Shown: piece after piece, positions 55,542-63,469 of the stretch
Position numbering within the stretch: the stretch's first letter is position 1
Layout: every line of letters begins with the position of its first letter
Source of the DNA: Brachybacterium sp. YJGR34
Lineage (GTDB): Bacteria > Actinomycetota > Actinomycetes > Actinomycetales > Dermabacteraceae
DNA length: 64,000 bases
Assembly: GCF_003347015.1 (NCBI RefSeq)
Contig: NZ_PNFB01000011.1
Location: 1-64,000 of the forward strand
Direction: 5' to 3'
Notes under the pieces: generated by a model
Database searches by the model: none
The model's input: the letters and a program-made list of their open reading frames with translations, nothing else
Told to the model about the DNA's origin: nothing
Position numbers and translations under genes: made by a program

Positions 55542-56285
55542 TCAGACCGACATGCGGCGCAGGGTGAGAGAGGAGCCGACGGCGAGCACGGCGGCCAGAA
55601 GCAGCCCGCACACGGAGACGCCGACCGGGCCGGCCTCGACGAACCACCGGGCGACGGCACCCCATGCCTGCGCCGCGGTGACGAGGGCGATCAGACCCAC
55701 CCCGATCAGCGCGACGCCGATCGCGACGGCTGCGGCGACCATCGGGCCGAAGCGCCGCACCACCGTCATGAACCAGAAGCCGATGACGAAGAAGAGCATC
55801 GTCAGGGTGAAGTACGCCAGGCCCGCGCCCAGCGTCCCCTGCGTCCAGAGCGCGGGCAGGTAGGCGAAGTAGCCGTCCATCCCGTACCCGTCGGTCGCCC
55901 GCTCGAGGAGCCCCAGCGCCACGAAGACCGCGGTGAGGCCGAGGGCGCTGACGGCGGCCGCCGCCAGGGTGCCGACGAAGAACTCCCGCCGCGTCAGACT
56001 CATGGCCTGGGAGAACGGGAAGGTCAGCGTCATCGCCTGCCCGCCGATCACGGCGAAGTACCACACCGGCGCCTGGGACGCGCCCGAGTACATCGGGCCC
56101 GAGCCTCCGTTCGCGGCCACGATGAGGTAGACGAGGAGATTGAGCAGCCACGCGCCGAGGAGCACGATCAGCGGGATCCAGAGGAAGGTCTGGCGGTTGA
56201 TGAACTGCAGGCGGACCACGTCGAGGGTGCGCCGGGCGGTGGAGGGGGAGGGCCCGGCCCACCGGGTGGGGGAGGCGGTGGTCAT
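55542..56285 (-). CDS. ABC transporter membrane subunit (YtrC/D-like)
   Basis: 247 residues with about six hydrophobic segments (FLWIPLIVLLGAWLLNLLVYLIV first). No recognised substrate motif. Overlaps the ATPase gene by 4 bp and is the last gene of a GntR-ATPase-permease operon resembling Bacillus ytr, which responds to cell-wall-active antibiotics. That functional link is inference. Confidence 0.78.
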   Translation of the reverse strand: MTTASPTRWAGPSPSTARRTLDVVRLQFINRQTFLWIPLIVLLGAWLLNLLVYLIVAANGGSGPMYSGASQAPVWYFAVIGGQAMTLTFPFSQAMSLTRREFFVGTLAAAAVSALGLTAVFVALGLLERATDGYGMDGYFAYLPALWTQGTLGAGLAYFTLTMLFFVIGFWFMTVVRRFGPMVAAAVAIGVALIGVGLIALVTAAQAWGAVARWFVEAGPVGVSVCGLLLAAVLAVGSSLTLRRMSV

Positions 56286-57223
56286 CGGATCGTCCTTTCG
56301 ACGGCGGCGTCGGGGCGGGGGCTCGCAGCGGATCCCGCCCTCCCGGCGCCGGGGGAGGAATGCTGGGTCAGGCGCACCACGAGCTGCTGCAGGGAGACCG
56401 GGGAGAGATCCAGTCCGGCCTCGGCGACCTGTCGGCGTTCGCGGTCATCGAGAGTGCCCAGGACGGTCACCGCGGTGACGCGCCCGAGGCTCTCGCGGTG
56501 GATGACCTCGCGCCCGCCGATCAGCGGCTCGACGGCGGCGGCATCGCCCACGATGCCGGTGGCCAGGCCGCGGGCCTCGTCCGTCGTGGCATCGAGGAGG
56601 ATCGACCCCTCCTCGATGACCAGCACGCGTTCGACGAGGTCGGAGATCTCGTCGATGAGATGGCTCGAGAGCAGGACGGTGCGGGGATGCTCGGCGTAGT
56701 CGGCGAGCAGGTGGTCGTAGAACAGCTGCCGGGCCACGGCGTCCAGGCCGAGATAGGGCTCGTCGAAGACCGTGACCTCCGCCCGGGAGGCGAGGCCGAT
56801 GATCACCCCGACGGCGGAGAGCTGGCCGCGCGAGAGCTTCTTGACGGTCCGCCGCAGAGGCAGGCGGAAGTCCTCGACCAGACGATCGGCGAGCGCCTGG
56901 TCCCAGCGGGGGAAGAACAGGCGCGCGGCGCGGAGGGCGTGGCGCGCGGTGGCGTCGTCGGGGTACTTCTGGTTCTCCCGGACGAAGCACAGGCGACTGA
57001 GCACCCGGGCGTTCTCGAAGGGATCCTCGCCGAACACCCGGACCGTGCCCGAGGTGGGAAGGCTCTGCGCGGTCAGGAGGGACATGGCGGTGGTCTTCCC
57101 GGCGCCGTTGCGGCCCAGGATCCCGTAGATGGTGTCGGCCTCGATGTCGAAGCTGACGGCATCCAGCGCGGTGGTGCGCCGATAGCGCTTGGTCAGCTCG
57201 CGGGCCTCGATCACGGCGGTCAT
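56282..57223 (-). CDS. ABC transporter ATP-binding protein (YtrB-like)
   Basis: 313 residues. Walker A GRNGAGKTT, signature LSRGQLSAVG (Arg for the usual Gly at the fourth position), Walker B VTVFDEPYLGLD and H-loop SSHLIDE. The C-terminal 90 residues are variable and end in a Ser/Pro/Ala-rich tail. Overlaps the GntR gene and the permease gene by 4 bp each. Confidence 0.88.
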   Translation of the reverse strand: MTAVIEARELTKRYRRTTALDAVSFDIEADTIYGILGRNGAGKTTAMSLLTAQSLPTSGTVRVFGEDPFENARVLSRLCFVRENQKYPDDATARHALRAARLFFPRWDQALADRLVEDFRLPLRRTVKKLSRGQLSAVGVIIGLASRAEVTVFDEPYLGLDAVARQLFYDHLLADYAEHPRTVLLSSHLIDEISDLVERVLVIEEGSILLDATTDEARGLATGIVGDAAAVEPLIGGREVIHRESLGRVTAVTVLGTLDDRERRQVAEAGLDLSPVSLQQLVVRLTQHSSPGAGRAGSAASPRPDAAVERTIR

Positions 57224-57618
57224 GGTGACTCCTCGGGGAGACGACGGGTGGGCGGCTCGGCGCCGGCGGCGCGCTCGCGGACCAGGAGGGCGACGTCCTC
57301 GCCGTCCAGGTCGAGGCGGCGGGCCTCGGCCAGGAGGGGGTCGACGAAGTGCTCGGCGAGGGCGGTCCGCCGCTCCTGGCGCAGCTGCTCGCGCGCGCCG
57401 GGAGAGACGAACATGCCCAGGCCGCGCCGCTTGTGCAGCACGCCCCGGTCCACGAGACGCCCCAGGCCCTTCGCGGCGGTCGCCGGGTTGATGCGGTAGA
57501 AGGCGGAGAGCTCGTTGGAGGACGGCGCCCGGGCCCCTTCGGGGAGGCTGCCGTCCACGATCGACTCCTCGACCTTCTGGGCGATCTGCAGGAAGAGGGG
57601 CTGGTCTCCGGCGAGCAC
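57220..57618 (-). CDS. GntR-family regulator, YtrA subfamily
   Basis: 132 residues. N-terminal winged helix (PLFLQIAQKVEESIVDGSLPEGARAPSSNELSAFYRINPATAAKGLGRLVDRGVLHKRRGLGMFVS) and a short C-terminal dimerisation helix, the layout of YtrA rather than the larger FadR/HutC groups. GTG start behind CAGGAGG. First gene of the ABC operon; its operator is the perfect palindrome just upstream, so autorepression is likely. Confidence 0.9.
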   Translation of the reverse strand: MLAGDQPLFLQIAQKVEESIVDGSLPEGARAPSSNELSAFYRINPATAAKGLGRLVDRGVLHKRRGLGMFVSPGAREQLRQERRTALAEHFVDPLLAEARRLDLDGEDVALLVRERAAGAEPPTRRLPEESP

Positions 57619-57650
57619 GGCGCCTCCTGGGATCGCTCGAGGAGCCGGTC

Positions 57651-57690
57651 GGCTCCGTGGTTCATTACTCCACTAATGAACCACGGAGCC
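57651..57690. promoter_or_regulatory. Perfect 17-bp-arm operator of the YtrA-type regulator
   Basis: GGCTCCGTGGTTCATTA (57651-57667), a 6-bp spacer CTCCAC, then the exact complement (57674-57690). The AT-rich TTCATTA..TAATGAA centre stands out in this genome and can also hold the promoter -10. It lies 33 bp upstream of the regulator start. Confidence 0.8.
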
Positions 57691-57732
57691 TCACCGGTGT
57701 CAAGGGGTCGACCCCTCGGCGCGTGGTCGCGC

Positions 57733-57738
57733 TACGCT
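57733..57738 (+). promoter_or_regulatory. Leaderless -10 element of amidohydrolase gene
   Basis: TACGCT ends 6 nt before GTG 57745. Confidence 0.45.
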
Positions 57739-57744
57739 CGAGAG

Positions 57745-58902
57745 GTGGAGACGACGACGGACGCCGAGGCCCTCCTCGGCGAGGGCCCCGTGCTTCATCT
57801 GCGCGGACCGATCCTGCTGGGGCCCGAGGAGGAGCTCGCCGAGGCGTGGGTCGCGGGCGGGCGGATCCATCACGAGCGGCCGGATCTCCCCGCAGGCGCC
57901 GAGGTGCTCGAGGTCGACGGGTTCGTCACCCCGGGCCTCGCGGACCTGCACTGCCACATCGGCATCGGGGACGGCGGGGGCGGCACGAACCTCGCCGAGG
58001 CCCGCGCGCAGGCGATCACCGACCGTGACACCGGTGTGCTGCTGATCCGCGACGCCGGATCGATCATCGACACCCGCGCCCTCCAGGACCATGCCCCGGG
58101 TGCGCCGGGACATCGTCTGCCCCGGCTGATCCGCTGCGGACGCCACCTCGCCCGCACCCGGCGCTACCTGCGCGGCTACGCCCACGAGCTCGAGCCGGAC
58201 CGGCTCGGCGAGGCCGTCCGCATCGAGGCGGAGCGCTCCGACGGCTGGGTCAAGCTGGTGGGGGACTGGATCGACCGTGCGGCGGGCGACCTCGCCCCGA
58301 CCTGGTCGGGCGGGGACTTCGCCGCCGCCGCCGAGGCCGCCCACGCCGCCGGGGCGCGGATCACCACCCACACCTTCGACGAGGAGACCCTGCCGCTGGT
58401 CCTGGACGCCGGCTTCGACTGCCTCGAGCACGCGACCGGGCTCACCGACGAGACCATCGCGCGGGCCGCCGCGGCCCGCGTGCCGGTGGTGACCACGCTG
58501 GTCAACGTCGACCATTTCTCCGAGTACGCCGCGCAGGGAGAGCGGAAGTTCCCCGCCTACGCCGCGCACATGCGCCGCCTGCGCGAGGGTCGCTTCGCGC
58601 GCACCCGCAGCGCGCTCGAGGCCGGGGTGCCCCTGCTGGCGGGCACCGATGCGGGCGGGGTCCTGGGCCACGGCATCATCCACGACGAGCTGGACGAGCT
58701 CGCCCGTGCCGGTCTCGACGGCACGCAGATCCTCACCGCCGCGAGCTGGGCTCCCCGTCAGTTCCTCGGCGTCCCCGGTCTCGAGGACGGCGCTCCGGCG
58801 GATCTGCTGGTCACGGCCGCGGACCCGCGGAGGGACCATCGAGTGCTCCGGGAGCTGCGGGCCGTGGTGCTGCGCGGTGAGCTCCTCCGTCCGGGCCGCT
58901 GA
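57745..58902 (+). CDS. Amidohydrolase (imidazolonepropionase-like)
   Basis: 385 residues of the metal-dependent amidohydrolase superfamily. Metal ligands are visible as HCHIG (HxH), Lys in GWVKLVGDW, His in TTHTF, His in LEHATGL and Asp in AGTDAGG. The composite N- and C-terminal beta domain ends with DLLVTAADPRRD. The substrate is not predictable; relatives include prolidase-like and imidazolonepropionase-like enzymes. The GTG 57745 start fits the leaderless promoter. Confidence 0.85.
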   Translation: METTTDAEALLGEGPVLHLRGPILLGPEEELAEAWVAGGRIHHERPDLPAGAEVLEVDGFVTPGLADLHCHIGIGDGGGGTNLAEARAQAITDRDTGVLLIRDAGSIIDTRALQDHAPGAPGHRLPRLIRCGRHLARTRRYLRGYAHELEPDRLGEAVRIEAERSDGWVKLVGDWIDRAAGDLAPTWSGGDFAAAAEAAHAAGARITTHTFDEETLPLVLDAGFDCLEHATGLTDETIARAAAARVPVVTTLVNVDHFSEYAAQGERKFPAYAAHMRRLREGRFARTRSALEAGVPLLAGTDAGGVLGHGIIHDELDELARAGLDGTQILTAASWAPRQFLGVPGLEDGAPADLLVTAADPRRDHRVLRELRAVVLRGELLRPGR

Positions 58903-58948
58903 GGGGGGCAGTCCGGCCCGTCTGTGCCCCGCCGCACAGGCGGGCAGG

Positions 58949-58977
58949 TGGAACGCTCGCGGGGAGCCTGGCATAAT
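58949..58977 (+). promoter_or_regulatory. Promoter of the rpsP-trmD operon
   Basis: -35 TGGAAC (58949-58954), 17-bp spacer, -10 CATAAT (58972-58977), leaving a leader of about 125 nt before rpsP. Confidence 0.6.
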
Positions 58978-59108
58978 CAGGTCTCGTATGTGCCCGGACC
59001 GGCCCTCTACCCGTCCGTGCACGACACCCCGAGAACCGTCAGCGCCCGCATCACCCCACAGGCTGCGGCGGGACTCACCCGAACATCATTGAAGGAGAGT
59101 CCACCCAC

Positions 59109-59570
59109 GTGGCTGTCAAGATCCGTCTGAAGCGCATGGGCAAGATCCGTGCACCGTTCTACCGCATCGTCGTCGCCGATTCGCGCAAGAAGCGCGACGG
59201 TGCCGTGATCGAGGAGATCGGCAAGTACCACCCCACCGAGAACCCCTCGCTCATCGAGGTCCAGTCCGAGCGTGCGCTCTACTGGCTCGGTGTCGGCGCG
59301 CAGCCCACCGAGCAGGTCGCCGCGCTGCTGAAGGTCACCGGCGACTGGCAGAAGTTCACGGGCGAGGGCGAGGCCACCGGCAGCCTGAAGTCCGCCGAGG
59401 CGAAGAAGTCCGCCGAGGAGCTCATCGCCGACGCCGACAAGGCCGCCGCCGAGTCCCGCGAGGGTGCCAAGAAGGCCAAGACCGCCGAGGTCGAGCCCGG
59501 TTCCGAGGAGGCCCCGGCCGAGGGTGAGTCCGTCGAGGACGCCGACGCCGCGGCGACCGACGAGGCCTGA
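59109..59570 (+). CDS. rpsP: 30S ribosomal protein S16
   Basis: 153 residues. The first 80 residues are canonical S16 ([29 protein letters not shown] and IEEIGKYHP). The remaining 70 form an Ala/Glu/Lys-rich acidic extension ending [10 protein letters not shown], common in actinobacterial S16 proteins. GTG start behind GAAGGAGAG. First gene of the ribosome-maturation operon. Confidence 0.97.
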   Translation: MAVKIRLKRMGKIRAPFYRIVVADSRKKRDGAVIEEIGKYHPTENPSLIEVQSERALYWLGVGAQPTEQVAALLKVTGDWQKFTGEGEATGSLKSAEAKKSAEELIADADKAAAESREGAKKAKTAEVEPGSEEAPAEGESVEDADAAATDEA

Positions 59571-59571
59571 G

Positions 59572-59814
59572 ATGAGCGCTCGCGCCGAAGCCCTCGACCA
59601 CCTCGTCCGCGGCATCGTCGACGACCCCGAGGCCGTGCGCGTGACCGAGAAGTCCACGCGCCGGGGTCCGCTGCTCGAGGTCCGGGTCGGCGCCGCCGAT
59701 CTGGGCCGGGTCATCGGTCGGTCCGGCCGCACCGCCCGTGCCCTGCGCACGGTCACCGCGGCCCTGTCGGATGACGACGTGCGCGTCGACATCGTCGACG
59801 TCGACCGGCGCTGA
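59572..59814 (+). CDS. khpA: KH-domain RNA-binding protein KhpA
   Basis: 80 residues, a single KH domain with GRVIGRSGRTARALRTVT (GxxG loop). KhpA-type proteins bind RNA, usually with KhpB/Jag, and follow rpsP in many Gram-positives. ATG one base after the rpsP stop codon, so translation is coupled. Confidence 0.93.
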   Translation: MSARAEALDHLVRGIVDDPEAVRVTEKSTRRGPLLEVRVGAADLGRVIGRSGRTARALRTVTAALSDDDVRVDIVDVDRR

Positions 59815-59815
59815 G

Positions 59816-60823
59816 GTGCTCGGAGCGATCCCTGGGAGCGGCGCCGCCGGAGAGACCGAGAGGTCCCGGCGGCGCCGCTCCCGGTTCGTCCCCCGGCGGG
59901 GACCGGGCCGTCGCCGCGCCCTGGGCGCCCTCGTCCCGGCCCTCGGCGGTGCGCTGCTGATCAGCGGCTGCACGGGCGCGCCGGCGGGCGGCGATCCCGA
60001 GCAGACCTCGGGCCAGGATCCAACGGCCGGGAAGGCGACGCCCACGGCCTCGGCCGAGGCCGATCCGGCGCTCGTCGCCGCCTGCGGCGAGTTCTGGGGA
60101 GACCCCCTGTACCAGGACCCCACCTCCCGCGTGGTCCTGGACCGCGCGGCCACGGCGCCCGACGCCGGACCGTCGGATCCCTTCTTCTACGCCATGACCG
60201 GGGACGACGTCGACCTCGTGTTCGAGGACGCCCCCGAGGACGCGCGCACCGCGGCGAGCACCCTCGCCGAGTGGTTCCGCACCGAGCCCGAGCGGGGCAC
60301 CGAGGCGGACCTCGAGGCGTTCCGCAGCGCCTGGGACGGCCTGGCCGGAACCTGCCAGGGGGTCTCCGTCGCCGCGAGCTGGACCGTCGCTCCCGGCGCC
60401 GAGGGCACGAAGCCCGCGGCGCTGGTGTGCGCCGACGTCTTCGACACCCCCGGGACCCTGACCCACTTCGCCAATGCGAACGTGCTCACCTCGAACATGT
60501 TCAAGCTGGTGGGTCTGTCCGCCCAGCAGGTGCCCGGTGACCGCACGGAGGACGTGCGGGCCACCGACGAGCTGCTCGCCGCGGAGATCGCCGCGGTGGA
60601 CGACCCCGCCGTGGGCGCCGCCCTGGAGCAGGTCCGCGCCCCCTTCCAGGACGCCCTCGCGGGCGACACCGCCTCGGACGGTCTGCAGCAGCCCCTGGAC
60701 CAGCTCTCCACCGCCTGCGACGCGGCGGGCTACTCCGCGCCGGAGCTCGGCGAGGACGGCGGCGCCGTCGTCGGCGCGGGCGCCGCGCGCGGGAACCACA
60801 CCGACCACGAAGGACTCACATGA
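59816..60823 (+). CDS. Lipoprotein of unknown function inside the ribosome operon
   Basis: 335 residues from GTG 59816. An Arg-rich region (RSRRRRSR, GRRR) leads to a hydrophobic segment (ALGALVPALGGALLISGC) with lipobox Cys52, so it is probably an outer-surface lipoprotein. The mature part (ACGEFWGDPLYQDP, then about 250 residues) has four further Cys and no family I know. The start is uncertain: the only upstream start codon puts a strong hairpin inside codons 7-23. Its stop overlaps rimM by ATGA. Confidence 0.75.
   Translation: MLGAIPGSGAAGETERSRRRRSRFVPRRGPGRRRALGALVPALGGALLISGCTGAPAGGDPEQTSGQDPTAGKATPTASAEADPALVAACGEFWGDPLYQDPTSRVVLDRAATAPDAGPSDPFFYAMTGDDVDLVFEDAPEDARTAASTLAEWFRTEPERGTEADLEAFRSAWDGLAGTCQGVSVAASWTVAPGAEGTKPAALVCADVFDTPGTLTHFANANVLTSNMFKLVGLSAQQVPGDRTEDVRATDELLAAEIAAVDDPAVGAALEQVRAPFQDALAGDTASDGLQQPLDQLSTACDAAGYSAPELGEDGGAVVGAGAARGNHTDHEGLT
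59834..59882 (+). terminator. 17-bp perfect hairpin between khpA and the lipoprotein coding region
   Basis: GGGAGCGGCGCCGCCGG (59834-59850) and its exact complement (59866-59882) with a 15-nt loop. No T-tract. It could act as an attenuator inside the operon, lowering read-through to rimM-trmD, or as an mRNA processing site. Confidence 0.65.
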
Positions 60824-61407
60824 GCACGCTCGACGTCATCGTCGCGACCATCGGGCGGGCCCACGGCCTGCGCGGGGAGGTCGCCCTGGTGCTGCGCACC
60901 GACCAGCCCGAGGAGCGGCTGCAGCACGGCACCGTCTTCGAGGTGGAGGTCGCCGGGCGCCCTCGCGCCCTGACCGTGCGCGGCACGCGCCTCCAGCAGG
61001 ACCGCTGGTACGTCAGCTTCGAGGAGGTCCATGACCGCACGGACGCCGAGTCCCTGCGCGGCGCGGAGCTCGTCATCGAGGTCGACGCCGAGGAGGAGGC
61101 GGAGGAGGACCCCGACGCCTGGTACCTCGCCCAGCTGGAGGGCCTGCCCGTCCGGCACGTCGCGGACGGCCGCGAGCTCGGGACCGTCATCGGCATCGAT
61201 CACTACCCGGCACAGGACCTGCTGGTCGTGCGCACCCCGGATCGTCGCCGAGTCCAGCTGCCGCTGGTCGAGCAGCTCGTCCCCGAGGTGGACCTGGAGG
61301 CCGGGGCCGTGCTCGCCGACCCGCCCGGCGGGCTGTTCGACGCCCTGCCGGAGGACGAGCAGGGCCCCGAGCCGGAGACCTCCGCCCCGCCGCGCACGGA
61401 GCGCTGA
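60820..61407 (+). CDS. rimM: 16S rRNA processing protein RimM
   Basis: 195 residues. Assembles the 30S head together with S19. The N-terminal ATIGRAHGLRGEVAL motif, the PRC-barrel starting DAWYLAQLEGLPV and VQLPLVEQLVPEVDLEAG are diagnostic. Acidic tail. ATGA overlap with the lipoprotein gene; trmD begins 9 bp after its end. Confidence 0.96.
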   Translation: MSTLDVIVATIGRAHGLRGEVALVLRTDQPEERLQHGTVFEVEVAGRPRALTVRGTRLQQDRWYVSFEEVHDRTDAESLRGAELVIEVDAEEEAEEDPDAWYLAQLEGLPVRHVADGRELGTVIGIDHYPAQDLLVVRTPDRRRVQLPLVEQLVPEVDLEAGAVLADPPGGLFDALPEDEQGPEPETSAPPRTER

Positions 61408-61416
61408 GAGATCGCC

Positions 61417-62169
61417 ATGGCGCTGCGCATCGACGTCATCACCATCTTCCCCGAGTACCTCGCCCCGCTCGAGCTGTCCCTGATCGGGAAGGCCCGCCGC
61501 GACGGCCTCGTCGACGTGCAGGTCCACGACCTGCGCCGCTGGACCCACGACCGCCACCGCACCGTCGACGACACCCCGCTCGGCGGCGGCGCCGGCATGG
61601 TCATGAAGCCCGAGCCCTGGGCGGAGGCCTTCGCGGCGGTGCGGGAGGCCGGGCGGGAGTCCCTCGGCGAGGACAGCGAGCCGCTGGTGGTCTTCCCGAA
61701 TCCGGCCGGTGTCCCGTTCACGCAGTCCACGGCGCAGGACTGGTCGCAGCGCGACTGGCTGATCTTCGCCTGCGGACGCTACGAGGGCATCGACGAGCGC
61801 GTCTACGAGCACCTCGCCGACGGCGGCTGGGAGGTCGCGCTGACCTCCCTCGGGGACTACGTGCTCAACGGCGGGGAGGTCGCCGTGCTCGCCCTCACCG
61901 AGGCCGTGGTGCGCCTGGTCCCCGGCGTGGTCGGCAATGCGGAGTCGCTGGTCGAGGAGTCCCACTCCGAGGGGCTGCTCGAGTACCCGCTCTACACCCG
62001 GCCCGCGCGCTGGACCGATCCCGCCGGCGTGGTCCGCGAGACCCCCGAGATCCTGCTGTCCGGGGACCACGGACGGATCGCCGCCTGGCGACGCGAGCAG
62101 TCGCTCGCGCGCACCCGACGGCGCCGGCCCGACCTGCTCGGGGAAGCCGGCGGCGACGCCTCGCGCTGA
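61417..62169 (+). CDS. trmD: tRNA (guanine-N1-)-methyltransferase
   Basis: SPOUT-class enzyme making m1G37 in tRNAs; 250 residues. Diagnostic motifs are [39 protein letters not shown] and [15 protein letters not shown], which form the knotted SAM site. Short Arg-rich C-terminus. Confidence 0.97.
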   Translation: MALRIDVITIFPEYLAPLELSLIGKARRDGLVDVQVHDLRRWTHDRHRTVDDTPLGGGAGMVMKPEPWAEAFAAVREAGRESLGEDSEPLVVFPNPAGVPFTQSTAQDWSQRDWLIFACGRYEGIDERVYEHLADGGWEVALTSLGDYVLNGGEVAVLALTEAVVRLVPGVVGNAESLVEESHSEGLLEYPLYTRPARWTDPAGVVRETPEILLSGDHGRIAAWRREQSLARTRRRRPDLLGEAGGDASR

Positions 62170-62248
62170 GGCGCCCGCCGTTGCGCTCCGCGTGACCGAT
62201 CCGACACTTGCCCGGCCTGCTGACCAGCGACGCCGTCAGGTGCTGGGC

Positions 62249-62277
62249 TTGCCGCCCCGCGACGGCACTGGCAGAAT
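62249..62277 (+). promoter_or_regulatory. rplS promoter
   Basis: -35 TTGCCG (62249-62254), 17-bp spacer, -10 CAGAAT (62272-62277). This is the best sigma70-like promoter in the window. Confidence 0.65.
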
Positions 62278-62490
62278 GAGCGCTCGTGCGCACCGCGCGA
62301 CCCTCTGCCTCAGGGGAGGGCGCGATCAGCGGTCGGGCAGATCCGTGGCGATGGGAGTCGCCGCCAGAGGCCCAGCACGCCGGCACGAGGGGTCCGCTCC
62401 TCGCCGGATCGACGGTTCATGGAGGACGCCCCGCTCGGGGCTCCCGCGAACGATGCCGTCCGACCTGAGGCGGAGGGCTGGAGACACACC
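62278..62490 (+). other. Long rplS leader
   Basis: About 205 nt of predicted untranslated RNA before rplS. It contains several GC-rich inverted repeats but no leader class I can name. It could hold autoregulatory structure for L19. The rest of the trmD-rplS gap (62170-62248) shows nothing else. Confidence 0.4.
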
Positions 62491-62841
62491 ATGCAGAAGC
62501 TCGACGAGCTCGACAAGGCGTCGCTGCGCGACGACATCCCCGATTTCCGCGCCGGCGACAACGTCAAGGTGCACGTGAAGGTCGTCGAGGGCAACCGCTC
62601 CCGCGTCCAGGTCTTCCAGGGCTACGTCATCGCCCGCCAGGGCCACGGCGTGGGCGAGACCTTCCGCGTCCGCAAGATCTCCTTCGGCGTCGGCGTGGAG
62701 CGCGTGTTCCCCGTGCACGCCCCGACGATCGAGAAGATCGAGGTCGTCACCCGTGGCGACGTGCGCCGCGCGAAGCTGTACTACCTGCGTAACCTCACGG
62801 GCAAGAAGGCCCGCATCAAGGAGAAGCGCACCCACTCCTGA
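62491..62841 (+). CDS. rplS: 50S ribosomal protein L19
   Basis: 116 residues; [29 protein letters not shown] and the C-terminal [21 protein letters not shown] are canonical L19. ATG 62491 gives the standard length; an upstream in-frame ATG at 62419 would add 24 non-conserved residues. GGAGGG lies upstream. Confidence 0.97.
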   Translation: MQKLDELDKASLRDDIPDFRAGDNVKVHVKVVEGNRSRVQVFQGYVIARQGHGVGETFRVRKISFGVGVERVFPVHAPTIEKIEVVTRGDVRRAKLYYLRNLTGKKARIKEKRTHS

Positions 62842-62860
62842 TCCTCCCCGGATCCCAGGA

Positions 62861-63439
62861 ATGACCCGCGCCAGCGCGAGCGGACGGCGGCGGCCCCACC
62901 CGGTGGTGGCCGCCGCCGTCTGCGTCGTGCTGCTGCTGGTCGCCGCGGGCCTGGTCCGGCATCTCGTGGTCCGTCCCTTCGAGGTGCCGTCGGCCTCGAT
63001 GGAGCCGGTCCTGCGCAGCGGCGACGTGATCCTCGCGGACCGCGGCGAGCGCGGGAGCGCGCGGCGCGGCGAGATCGTCGTGTTCGACGGGACCGGCTAC
63101 TTCGCCCCCACGGCGGACGGCGGTGACCGGTACTGGGTCAAGCGGGTCATCGCCGTGGGCGGCGACCGGGTGGAGTGCTGCGACCCCTCCGGATCCCTCC
63201 TCCTCGACGGCGAGCCGCTGCCGGAGCCCTACCTCCCGGCGGGGACCGCGCCCAGCACGATCGAGTTCGACCTCGAGGTGCCCGAGGGACGGATGTTCGT
63301 CCTCGGCGACAATCGGGCGGACTCCACCGACTCCCGCCACCTGCTGGGCGCGCCCGGCGGGGGGATGATCCCCGTCGAGCGCGTGGTCGGCGAGGTGGAT
63401 CGCATCGTGTGGCCATGGCCTCGCCGCGCGGCGCTCTGA
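62861..63439 (+). CDS. lepB: Signal peptidase I (first copy)
   Basis: 192 residues. One N-terminal membrane helix (VVAAAVCVVLLLVAAGLV), then the catalytic Ser46 in PSASMEPV, Lys in YWVKRVIAVGGD, and the late GDNRADSTDSR box. The Ser/Lys dyad cleaves Sec and Tat signal peptides on the outer face of the membrane. Followed 30 bp later by a second copy. Confidence 0.95.
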   Translation: MTRASASGRRRPHPVVAAAVCVVLLLVAAGLVRHLVVRPFEVPSASMEPVLRSGDVILADRGERGSARRGEIVVFDGTGYFAPTADGGDRYWVKRVIAVGGDRVECCDPSGSLLLDGEPLPEPYLPAGTAPSTIEFDLEVPEGRMFVLGDNRADSTDSRHLLGAPGGGMIPVERVVGEVDRIVWPWPRRAAL

Positions 63440-63456
63440 TTCGCAGGGTCTGCGGA

Positions 63457-63462
63457 TAGGAT
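63457..63462 (+). promoter_or_regulatory. Leaderless -10 element of second lepB
   Basis: TAGGAT ends 7 nt before the ATG, so the second peptidase can be expressed independently of the first. Confidence 0.5.
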
Positions 63463-63469
63463 CACGGCG

